A stretch of DNA of 7,506 nucleotides, taken from assembly GCA_020429495.1 (NCBI GenBank), contig JAGQLJ010000169.1, positions 1 to 7,506 on the forward strand, read 5' to 3'. Made by a program: the position numbers and the translations under genes. This stretch comes from Candidatus Dojkabacteria bacterium. GTDB lineage: Bacteria; Patescibacteriota; Dojkabacteria; J137. The notes beneath the pieces were generated by a model that was given only the letters and a program-made list of their open reading frames with translations, was not told where the DNA came from and did not search any database. Below are positions 1 through 6,447 of this stretch, one piece after another (the stretch's first letter is position 1; each line of letters opens with the position of its first letter).

Positions 1-90
1 TAACGCATCATTTAGTTCTTGTTCGGCAGTTTTATTAAAGCTTTCGATTTGCTCAAGAATTGCGTTTATGTTAATCTTTGGTTTGTCCAT
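1..90 (-). CDS. N-terminal fragment of an unidentified late phage protein (runs off left edge)
   Basis: An open frame starts at the ATG at 90-88 and stays open for 30 codons to the window edge, so only the N-terminus is seen. The fragment begins MDKPKININAILEQIESFNK and continues with TAEQELNDAL; it looks helical and charged. The start is well supported. A GGAG Shine-Dalgarno sequence lies 8 bases upstream, and the ATG shares its A with the TAA stop of the protease gene (TAATG), an arrangement typical of translational coupling. In many phages the gene after the prohead protease encodes a scaffold or the major capsid protein, but 30 residues are too few to say which this is. It carries one copy (K20-T-A) of the K-[VTIL]-A motif that is frequent in the two larger head-type proteins upstream. 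Confidence 0.75.
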   Translation of the reverse strand, partial: MDKPKININAILEQIESFNKTAEQELNDAL

Positions 91-1862
91 TAATTTATCT
101 CCATTAAATCTTTTTTTATCTCGTTTAAAACTTTTTCGTTAGTCTGTAATAATAATTCAGCTATTTTAATTGTCCCAGCATTTTTCGTTGCATTGCTTAA
201 AATACTTTTATTTTTCATCAACTTTTGTAATTTGTTGCCAGCAATTGTTCCTAATATTCCAGTTAATGTTGGATGTTTTCTAACAAAATTTTGTATAGCT
301 GTTATTTCCTCTCCGCTTCTTGCTTCATTTTCCGCTTTTCCTGACATATAATATGCAACTGGAAAAGATACTAAACCGCTTTTAAAAGTTTGGTTCATTC
401 CGGCTTCTTTATTAAAAGAATACTCTTGTGCGGTTGTTGATGCTATTGCTGCTCCGCCTACCACAATCGGAAGTAACCATGGGTATTTTGATAAAAATCC
501 TTTAAAAACTTCTGGTGATGTATTATGAAACACTTTTGAATACCCATAATATAATGATCCTAATATACCTAAAGGTACTATCGGATTTTTAACAGGACTA
601 ATATTAGGTTCATCTTCTGTTGATGTTAGAACTTTTCCTATTAAACTTCTTTCAGGTTTTGGTCTATCTGGCATCCACCTTCCGGTTTCATCATATCCAG
701 CGACCTTCTCTAACGATCTAGCCAATTTCCAGAGATCTAAATTAGATGAAGTTGGTATTTCATCGGCCAACAACGTTGCAATTTTTTCATTTGCATTTTC
801 TAACTTTAAATCATCTATTACTAATATTTTATCTGGCACTTCTAGATCAAATAATATATTATCTTTTTCTAGTTGTTCGGCCAGCTCATTTTCTCCTAAA
901 GCATTTAATGCTAATTTCTGAAAATCCTCTGGACCGGGCATAATACCAAGTGACAATAAAGTTGATAACGTATCCGATAAGGGATACTCAGACAATTTGT
1001 AAAGAACATCTGCATCTAATCTTTGTTTTACTAAAGCAGCAATGTGCTTTAAAGAAGTTGATGAATCAATAGATTCTATCTTTGCAGGAATTTCTTTTGA
1101 TATTTCTGCATTAACTTCAAAAGATGCAACCTTATTATATGAATTTTCTATATTAGAATCAAGTTTTTTTTCAAAAATAATTAATTTTTTATTTTGATCG
1201 TTTGGTTCTGTTCCGATCCTAATCATTCTTACCACTCTAGATGTTTTATCTGCAGGTATTCTTACCATACTAATATCAAAAAATTTAGGCACATAATTAC
1301 GTGCAAATACTTTTCTTCCATCAGAGTATATAGTATTCATTTCATTCTTAAGATGTGTACATCGCTGAGATAATGTTTTAGATATATTTCCACAAATAGA
1401 ACATTGTTCATAAGAAACTCTAGTCCCCATTGATGTGGCTAATGGTTCACCAGCTTTTGCTTTATCTAACACTTTACTTGCTTTATTGTTATCTAATGCT
1501 ACAACAAGCTCAACTCGTTTCATATTAGGATTATAATATGAATATAATACTTTACCTATAGATTTTTCTGGATCTTTATTTTGATGTAACTCATATACAT
1601 GACCTAATGATTCAAATGATTTATGATGTTTATCTAATTCAGCTTCATCGAACCAATCGCCGTTTAAGTTAGACCCCCACCTTTCACCGGCCGATAATGC
1701 ATTAATCAGCGCGTAAGTTTTAGATTCATCAGGTATTAAGTTTTGCAAAAAATTCATTATATCTTCTGCAACACCTGCCGTCTTTTCCAAAACTTGTGGG
1801 TTGATAAGTTGTAAAAGTCCAGAGTTAGTTTCCGGATAATATGATAATACTTGTTTATCCAT
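90..1862 (-). CDS. Prohead (head maturation) protease, HK97/S78-like serine protease with Cys/His cluster and long C-terminal extension
   Basis: A 590-residue protein whose N-terminal third matches the pattern of phage prohead serine proteases, which cleave scaffold and capsid proteins inside the prohead. Visible motifs, in order: H93 ahead of an IGKV strand (residues 102-105; H88 is an alternative histidine), S144 in ATSMGTRV, and FDISMVRIPAD (195-205), which corresponds to the ExSxVxxPA segment of the HK97 family with D196 in place of Glu. H93, S144 and D196 are therefore the proposed catalytic residues (inference from the pattern). Between S144 and D196 lies C154-x2-C157 followed by C168-x-H170, a probable zinc site not found in the minimal HK97 enzyme. 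The remaining 380 or so residues are charged and helical, with hydrophobic stretches near 427-445 and 461-476; their role is unknown. The start has no clear Shine-Dalgarno sequence and lies 6 bases after the stop of the upstream gene, so translation is probably coupled. The K-[VTIL]-A motif occurs seven times, including EKTAG (26-30), NKVAS and EKVAG (385-389). Confidence 0.72.
   Translation of the reverse strand: MDKQVLSYYPETNSGLLQLINPQVLEKTAGVAEDIMNFLQNLIPDESKTYALINALSAGERWGSNLNGDWFDEAELDKHHKSFESLGHVYELHQNKDPEKSIGKVLYSYYNPNMKRVELVVALDNNKASKVLDKAKAGEPLATSMGTRVSYEQCSICGNISKTLSQRCTHLKNEMNTIYSDGRKVFARNYVPKFFDISMVRIPADKTSRVVRMIRIGTEPNDQNKKLIIFEKKLDSNIENSYNKVASFEVNAEISKEIPAKIESIDSSTSLKHIAALVKQRLDADVLYKLSEYPLSDTLSTLLSLGIMPGPEDFQKLALNALGENELAEQLEKDNILFDLEVPDKILVIDDLKLENANEKIATLLADEIPTSSNLDLWKLARSLEKVAGYDETGRWMPDRPKPERSLIGKVLTSTEDEPNISPVKNPIVPLGILGSLYYGYSKVFHNTSPEVFKGFLSKYPWLLPIVVGGAAIASTTAQEYSFNKEAGMNQTFKSGLVSFPVAYYMSGKAENEARSGEEITAIQNFVRKHPTLTGILGTIAGNKLQKLMKNKSILSNATKNAGTIKIAELLLQTNEKVLNEIKKDLMEIN
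99..102 (-). promoter_or_regulatory. Ribosome binding site (GGAG) of the partial gene at the left edge
   Basis: GGAG on the minus strand sits 8 bases before the ATG at 90-88, inside the last codons of the protease gene. It is one of the clearest Shine-Dalgarno sequences in the window and decides the start of the partial gene. Confidence 0.6.
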
Positions 1863-1868
1863 TATAAA

Positions 1869-2420
1869 TTAGTCGCCGCCAAATCCATTGCCCATAAGGC
1901 CTTTTATAGTAGAACTAGTTACTGTTTCATAAATTTTATTAGCTACATTTGACTTAGAACCTCTTGAATCGGATATCTTTTTCTGGATATCTGTAAGTGT
2001 ATTAAAAGTATCAGGAGGCGGTCCGCCAAGTTCTTCGCCAGATAATTTCTTAAGTGACTGTGTTAAAAATGCTCCAGCTGCTAGTGGGTCTGCTGCTAAT
2101 GATGGCGCAAAATGATTTAAAGATTTAAAATATTTAGCAATATCTTCTGGGGGAAACTGTTTTAATTGCGGGTGCTCTTGTAACATCTTTTCATAATATT
2201 CTTTAGATTTATATATGTGATGTTGCTCAGAAATTATCTTTGCTAATTGTTCTACTAGTAAAGTAGAAATACCTATCCCAGCACCAACCATAACTCCATG
2301 TCCTAACCTACTTGTTCTTATTGAATTAAATCCGTCCTTTATGGCACCAAAAAATCCACCTAGATCAGCTGCGTACTTGTCCATTTGCGTTCCTAAATTG
2401 TTGTTTATATTTTTCCTCAT
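1869..2420 (-). CDS. Phage protein of unknown function, probably structural, between head genes
   Basis: A 183-residue protein that I cannot assign to a named family. It has a glycine-rich hydrophobic segment at about 41-63 (GVMVGAGIGISTLL and following), which could be a membrane or buried helix. A helical part follows, then a distinctive block at 97-118 with the core HFAPSLAADPLAAGAF, a proline turn (GGPPPDT, 132-138) and a glycine-rich tail. Its place between TerL and the prohead protease suggests a virion or head-assembly role (inference from context). The start is uncertain. The ATG at 2420 follows AGGG at a tight 4-base spacing and overlaps the upstream gene by 56 bases. The in-frame ATG at 2384 (protein starting MDKYAADLGG) follows AGGA at a better 6-base spacing and overlaps by only 20. 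The longer form is listed; the shorter is at least as likely. Confidence 0.7.
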   Translation of the reverse strand: MRKNINNNLGTQMDKYAADLGGFFGAIKDGFNSIRTSRLGHGVMVGAGIGISTLLVEQLAKIISEQHHIYKSKEYYEKMLQEHPQLKQFPPEDIAKYFKSLNHFAPSLAADPLAAGAFLTQSLKKLSGEELGGPPPDTFNTLTDIQKKISDSRGSKSNVANKIYETVTSSTIKGLMGNGFGGD

Positions 2421-3342
2421 CTTTCCCTAAACTGACACCGACTGGAAGTGCTATTGCAGTTGCTGTTAGCCCAGTACGTAATCTTGTTTTAAATGGGTTT
2501 AAGTTTGATAAGGATTCTAAAAATTTTGTTTTTGCTAATGCTTCTTTTATATAATATTTGTATTCTGTGTTTTCAATCTCTTTGACTAGATTTAACTTTT
2601 TATCTAATAGTTGTTCTGTATTTTCATTCATTGAATCAGCTATCTTTTCATAGGTTTTGATTGTATTAAATAATTCTGATTCATCGTTAATTTCTAGTGT
2701 TTCATTAATCTCGGCTACTTTTGTAAAATCTTGAGTAGGAAGTTTATCTTTTAAATTTTTTGTAATTGTGTCAATAATAAGTTCACTATAGTCCGGTGAC
2801 GCTACTTTAATTATCTCTTTAACATCAGCAATTTCATTACCTTCTGCTGTTGCCTGTTTGATTAATGCCTCTAATTTATTATATACATCCATAAGTTCAT
2901 AATAATTAGCAGTTACTTCACGCTCATCATTCTTAATCTCTGCCAACTTTACTGATAGGTCATTAAATGATATTACAGAATTATCAGAAGCTGTTTTCTC
3001 TTGACCAAATAACAGTTGTTCTGCTTTTGCATATTCTTTAGGTAATAGGTCTAGCCACTCATTTGTAGTATTGTTTGCGCTTTTTGAAAAATTTACATCA
3101 AGGTCAGAAGCTACTTTATCTGCGTCTGCCAATTCAAATTCTACATAACCATTCTCTGATAAATTTGCCAACTTAAGATATGTTTCCACATTAGCAGTTT
3201 CAGCGATTCTTTTTATTTGCTGTTTATTAAAATTTAAATTATTTGCAACTTTCTTTAAATTAGTAGTTAAATCCATATTTTTTTCAATATAGTCTTTAGA
3301 AAGTTGTTCACCAATTAATTCTAATTCTGTTATTTTTCTCAT
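2365..3342 (-). CDS. Helical phage protein rich in K-[VTIL]-A motifs, candidate head-internal or structural protein
   Basis: A 325-residue acidic protein, rich in Lys, Glu and Asn and predicted by eye to be mainly helical, with coiled-coil-like heptads around 145-170 and 225-270. I do not recognise a named domain. The segment QQIKRIAETANVETYLKLA (41-59), followed by VEFELADADKV (67-77), looks like a conserved module, and a short hydrophobic stretch lies at 291-306. Its most striking feature is eight K-[VTIL]-A tripeptides (K31, K57, K76, K116, K132, K179, K208, K233), about one being expected from composition. This would suit a scaffold or core protein cut by the prohead protease encoded two genes downstream, but that is inference. 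The ATG at 3342 is preceded by a weak AAGAGA at about 8 bases and follows a 93-base non-coding gap with a possible promoter. Its 3' end overlaps the next gene. It is too short for a portal protein and shows no portal-like features. Confidence 0.68.
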   Translation of the reverse strand: MRKITELELIGEQLSKDYIEKNMDLTTNLKKVANNLNFNKQQIKRIAETANVETYLKLANLSENGYVEFELADADKVASDLDVNFSKSANNTTNEWLDLLPKEYAKAEQLLFGQEKTASDNSVISFNDLSVKLAEIKNDEREVTANYYELMDVYNKLEALIKQATAEGNEIADVKEIIKVASPDYSELIIDTITKNLKDKLPTQDFTKVAEINETLEINDESELFNTIKTYEKIADSMNENTEQLLDKKLNLVKEIENTEYKYYIKEALAKTKFLESLSNLNPFKTRLRTGLTATAIALPVGVSLGKDEEKYKQQFRNANGQVRS

Positions 3343-3365
3343 TATAGTATCTCTTATTTATTATT

Positions 3366-3410
3366 GCTAGTCTTAATTTATTAAATTTTTATGACAAAGT
3401 CAAGTCTAGC
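3366..3410. repeat. Imperfect inverted repeat bracketing the candidate promoter
   Basis: GCTAGTCTT at 3366-3374 and AAGTCTAGC at 3402-3410 are 9-base arms that pair at eight positions across a 27-base spacer. One arm overlaps the proposed -35 box and the other lies at the proposed start site, as an operator might. A second small inverted repeat, TGAC-AAA-GTCA, lies at 3392-3402. Neither is followed by a T-run on the minus strand, so they are poor candidates for an intrinsic terminator of terL. Confidence 0.4.
3375..3403 (-). promoter_or_regulatory. Candidate sigma70-like promoter for the 325-residue protein gene
   Basis: In the only sizeable intergenic gap, the minus strand carries TTGACT (3403-3398, five of six to the -35 consensus), a 17-base spacer and TAAATT (3380-3375, four of six to the -10 consensus). 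Transcription would begin near 3368, giving a leader of about 26 bases before the ATG at 3342. A perfect TATAAT also occurs at 3416-3411 within the palindrome ATTATATAAT, but with no recognisable -35 box. The DNA is very AT-rich, so chance matches are easy, and a phage late promoter could look different. Confidence 0.35.
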
Positions 3411-3435
3411 ATTATATAATTTAAATTAATTTAAC

Positions 3436-6228
3436 TTATTCGCTAGTAAATAACATAGTCTGGCCTTCATGCATGTCGCTTGCAAATATTGCATACAATA
3501 GCGCATGAAAAAAATCATCTGGTCCACTATTTACATATCTCAAAGTTCCAACTTCTTCATCATATTCTGCATATATGTTTAAAATATCTTCAAAGAATAA
3601 GTCCATATCAAGTGCCGATGGGAATCTTATAATACCTTTTTTTAGTGCATTAAATATTAATGTAATAGATTCTGTTCTGTTTAAAGTAAAAGCACCTAAT
3701 TTGCCATTCCATCTAGCTCTTTCTTTTTGTGAATTAACATGTTGAAATGCTATTAATTTATCCTGTCCTATTCTTTTCCTAATCTCGGCATTAGAGGCTT
3801 CTCCCATTCCGTAATCAGCAGCTAAGAATAATCCTTTCCATTTAGCTAACACTTTCGGAACTTCGTCATGAATATTTGAAAATTCACCTTCTTTACCTAA
3901 GAATTTTTTAGCATAAGGAACATAATAATATCCTGGCCTTCTCTGTACTATAACCATAACTGTGTTAGATACTTCAGAGTTAGTCGGTCCATAATCTATT
4001 CCACCAACAGACTGATAGCTAGTGTCTAATGGAGTTGGAACTCCTGTCATTCTTGTAGAACTATCACTAGCTGCATAAAGTTCTGCTTTTGTTATAGGAA
4101 CCGTTCCACCATCATATTCTAGTGCTAACGTTTCATTAAAGAATAGCTGTTGAGATCTTACTTCCATTTTACGGATAATATCTCTGTCCCAAATAACCCA
4201 TGGAGCTTTTGCGAAATGTAAAGCACATATTCTAAATCCAACAACCTTTGGCTGTGCTGATAATGAATAACTAGAAACCCATTGTCCTCTCTCTAGTTCC
4301 ATTTTATCTGAACCACATTTAGAACATATTACACCAGCTTTTCCAATATTTTTATCGTCTAATATATTCCAATGATTACATGCTCCACACTTTATAGCAT
4401 ATTCGTTCATAGTAGATCTATGCCATATATTTGCTAAAGTACCCTTTGATCGCTTAGGTGTTCCAGTATATATAGTATTCTGATAATGCGATCTACTCAT
4501 TGTCTCTTCAACTACGTCTATAATACCAGCACGTAAATCTTGGACCTCATCAAACATTAATTTATCAATACTAAATCCTCTTAACTTATCAGCATCATGC
4601 AAAGCATATCTAAGATAAATTTTAGAGAAGTTTTTAAATTCTTTTGTAAATACATTTTGAGATAATCTTGAGTCTAAATAATATTTTTTTATAAAATCAC
4701 TAGTTTCAATAAAAGGTCTTATTCTGTCATTAGAAAATAATTTAGTTTGATCAACAGTAGGTGATACATACATCTGCTTTAAATGGCCTTTTGATATGGC
4801 ATCTCCTACCATTCTTGCAGCTAATGTTACACTCTTACTTGTATTCGAAGTTAGTATGTTATCAATTTGAAAGGTATGAGTACCTTCGATTTCTATAGCT
4901 TTAGTTTCAAACTCACCTATTACTTTTACGCTTTTAACCTTATCAAAAATAATGTCTGATGCTATTAGTTTCCTTAACTCAAGCAATTCGTTCTTATCAC
5001 ATAAACTTAACATATTAGATATACTATTGTACGTTTTATTTAATTTAGATTTAATTAAAATCTTAGGCTTTTTTATAAACGAACTTAATAAATGTAACTG
5101 CTTATTAACAAAATTATAGTCTATAACTAAATTATTTGATTTACAAGATTTGAAATAAAATGATGTCGGCTGTTTATATGATCTAATTGAATTAAAAAAT
5201 ATTTGTTTACTTTCATTTCCTTCTATAGTTAAAATATATACAATTTTATTAGTGCCTTTATAAATTTTAGGTATATCTTGCCTTATTGTAGAATGTATCC
5301 CCAGCTTTAATAATAATTCCTGAATTCCTTTAACTAATTGTTTAGATATTAGTGCTATACCAGGCGCATAAGTTCCATTTTTATGAATACTTATATAACC
5401 ATCCGTGTCCCACCATATTCTTAAATAATCTTGAATTTGCTCTTTTGTGAGTTCCCAGATAAATTCTGGATGATGTTTATTGGTTGAGCTTTCTCCTAGT
5501 ATTTTTATTAGCTGTAACCACTCTTTTAAGGGGTGTTTATTTCCTTTACCGGCGCCGGAAATATAATACTGATACTTAGTTGTTTTAACTTTATTTAGTT
5601 TAACAATAGGATTAAACTCTATTAGTGCCTTATTTAATTCGTCAGCAGACTTTTTGTTCCCTGTAGTAAATGATAGAGTTCCTTTACTTATACCACCCTC
5701 TGCCAATAAATATGCAACTATTTTATATTGCCAATCCTCTACAATTTTTGTTTGTGTTAGTGCTCTGTGATTAGTTTTAGCTAATCCAATTAGATCACCT
5801 ACTATAAGTTCTCCGGTTTGTTTCCATCCAAACGCTGTCCATATTGGGTGATTTCCTGTAACATTAAATTCTCTGCCGGTTCTAGTCTTAACTTGGTAAA
5901 CAGGTTTGATTCCGTTAGACCAAACATCGGCTACTTTTGCAGGCATAGTTTGTAGGGTATTTACATCAAAACTATTAATCCAATCGCCCTTCTTTAAATC
6001 TTTAGTTAATATGGGTTTACCATTAGATAAGTTTAGTTCCTGATCTTCCCAGACACACTGCCTACTAAAATGTAATACCATCTCAGATGGATTAATATTC
6101 ATCGGTAAGACCATATGAGGATAGTCTTTTAACGAATAAGGTTCACCATTAAGATTTAGTATGCTTTGTACTAGATCAGATCTGGATAGTTGAGTACTAC
6201 TAGTCTTTGACGTTATTACGTTTAGCAT
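3436..6228 (-). CDS. terL: Terminase large subunit (DNA-packaging ATPase/nuclease) interrupted by an intein
   Basis: A 930-residue precursor that should splice to a 525-residue TerL, the motor that pumps phage DNA into the prohead and cuts it. Residues 1-57 and 463-930 are the host protein. After splicing, the Walker A loop reads SRQ-TSKS (55-57 joined to 463-466) with K465 as the catalytic lysine; Ser replaces the usual Gly before it. Walker B is KLMFDE (556-561, D560-E561) and the coupling motif is YTGTP (587-591). A zinc ribbon follows (C614, C617, C635, C638). The RNase H-like nuclease has D745 (GGIDYG), D805 (AADYG) and the D904-D905/H908 cluster near the C-terminus. The segment YSLKDYPHMVLPMNINPSEM before the P-loop resembles the N-terminus of TerL proteins with a GRQ-type P-loop, so the N-terminus looks complete. 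The ATG lies within the last 29 bases of the bS21 gene, with only a distant AAGG upstream, suggesting coupled translation. No portal gene follows it. Confidence 0.95.
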   Translation of the reverse strand: MLNVITSKTSSTQLSRSDLVQSILNLNGEPYSLKDYPHMVLPMNINPSEMVLHFSRQCVWEDQELNLSNGKPILTKDLKKGDWINSFDVNTLQTMPAKVADVWSNGIKPVYQVKTRTGREFNVTGNHPIWTAFGWKQTGELIVGDLIGLAKTNHRALTQTKIVEDWQYKIVAYLLAEGGISKGTLSFTTGNKKSADELNKALIEFNPIVKLNKVKTTKYQYYISGAGKGNKHPLKEWLQLIKILGESSTNKHHPEFIWELTKEQIQDYLRIWWDTDGYISIHKNGTYAPGIALISKQLVKGIQELLLKLGIHSTIRQDIPKIYKGTNKIVYILTIEGNESKQIFFNSIRSYKQPTSFYFKSCKSNNLVIDYNFVNKQLHLLSSFIKKPKILIKSKLNKTYNSISNMLSLCDKNELLELRKLIASDIIFDKVKSVKVIGEFETKAIEIEGTHTFQIDNILTSNTSKSVTLAARMVGDAISKGHLKQMYVSPTVDQTKLFSNDRIRPFIETSDFIKKYYLDSRLSQNVFTKEFKNFSKIYLRYALHDADKLRGFSIDKLMFDEVQDLRAGIIDVVEETMSRSHYQNTIYTGTPKRSKGTLANIWHRSTMNEYAIKCGACNHWNILDDKNIGKAGVICSKCGSDKMELERGQWVSSYSLSAQPKVVGFRICALHFAKAPWVIWDRDIIRKMEVRSQQLFFNETLALEYDGGTVPITKAELYAASDSSTRMTGVPTPLDTSYQSVGGIDYGPTNSEVSNTVMVIVQRRPGYYYVPYAKKFLGKEGEFSNIHDEVPKVLAKWKGLFLAADYGMGEASNAEIRKRIGQDKLIAFQHVNSQKERARWNGKLGAFTLNRTESITLIFNALKKGIIRFPSALDMDLFFEDILNIYAEYDEEVGTLRYVNSGPDDFFHALLYAIFASDMHEGQTMLFTSE
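4843..6057 (-). mobile_element. Intein with LAGLIDADG homing endonuclease inside the TerL Walker A loop
   Basis: A 405-residue in-frame protein-splicing element, residues C58 to N462 of the TerL precursor. Splicing signals visible: the first residue Cys58; the block B motif T124-G-N-H127-P; the block F/G region H451-T-F through the terminal S461-N462; and Thr463 as the +1 nucleophile. The penultimate residue is Ser rather than the usual His. Between the splicing halves lies a two-motif LAGLIDADG endonuclease: VAYLLAEGG (171-179, acidic E177) and LRIWWDTDG (269-277, acidic D276). Both acidic residues are present, so the nuclease may be active. It would spread the element by cutting intein-free terL copies. 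Both boundaries were checked at codon level: TGT at 6057-6055 and AAT at 4845-4843. Removing the element rejoins SRQ to TSKS and restores the ATP-binding loop, which is strong support for the boundaries. Inteins in P-loops of terminases and other ATPases are well known. Confidence 0.95.
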
Positions 6229-6424
6229 TGTATATTGCCGCCTTTTTCTTTAACCTGTTTTTTACGCTTGGTGGTGTAAATGATTGTCTATCTTTATATT
6301 CTTCTATTACTCTTGCGTGTTGCATTCTTTTTTTAAATTTTTTTAACATAATCTCAAACGATCTGTGGTTATGTTCATAAACAGTTAAACCGAAATCCTT
6401 CGGTTTATTGATAAATTTGCTCAT
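6200..6424 (-). CDS. rpsU: Phage-encoded ribosomal protein bS21
   Basis: A 74-residue, very basic protein that matches bacterial small-subunit protein bS21, usually about 64-71 residues long. The core from F23 to about A62 aligns by eye with E. coli bS21: SFEIMLKKFKKRMQHARVI (22-40) against the PFDVALRRFKRSCEKAGVL pattern, then E41, R46, F49, P51-P52 and the Lys/Arg-rich tail. It has an N-terminal lead of about a dozen residues ahead of the usual start. In the cell bS21 binds the 30S platform next to the anti-Shine-Dalgarno end of 16S rRNA and helps translation initiation; a phage copy may replace or supplement the host protein. Large phages carrying bS21 have been reported. The gene starts 23 bases after the nucleotidyltransferase stop with only a weak GAG upstream, and its last 29 bases overlap terL in another frame, implying co-expression with late packaging genes. 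Confidence 0.9.
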   Translation of the reverse strand: MSKFINKPKDFGLTVYEHNHRSFEIMLKKFKKRMQHARVIEEYKDRQSFTPPSVKNRLKKKAAIYNAKRNNVKD

Positions 6425-6447
6425 TAATTGCTCGCTGCACTTCTGAT

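Noticed and set aside
746..943. Plus-strand open frame of 65 codons
   Set aside because: It lies wholly inside the protease gene on the opposite strand, encodes a Leu/His/Phe-rich sequence typical of the antisense of AT-rich coding DNA, and runs against all other genes.
2365..3342. Portal protein
   Set aside because: It is only 325 residues, highly charged and coiled-coil-like, with no portal-type motifs; position alone does not support the call.
3366..3410. Intrinsic terminator after terL
   Set aside because: The inverted repeat has a long 27-base spacer, a mismatch, an AT-rich interior and no T-run after the downstream arm on the minus strand.
4843..6057. Possible group I intron or free-standing homing endonuclease gene
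   Set aside because: The reading frame is continuous through both junctions, and splicing residues (Cys at the start, Asn at the end, +1 Thr, block B His) are present, so this is a protein intein.
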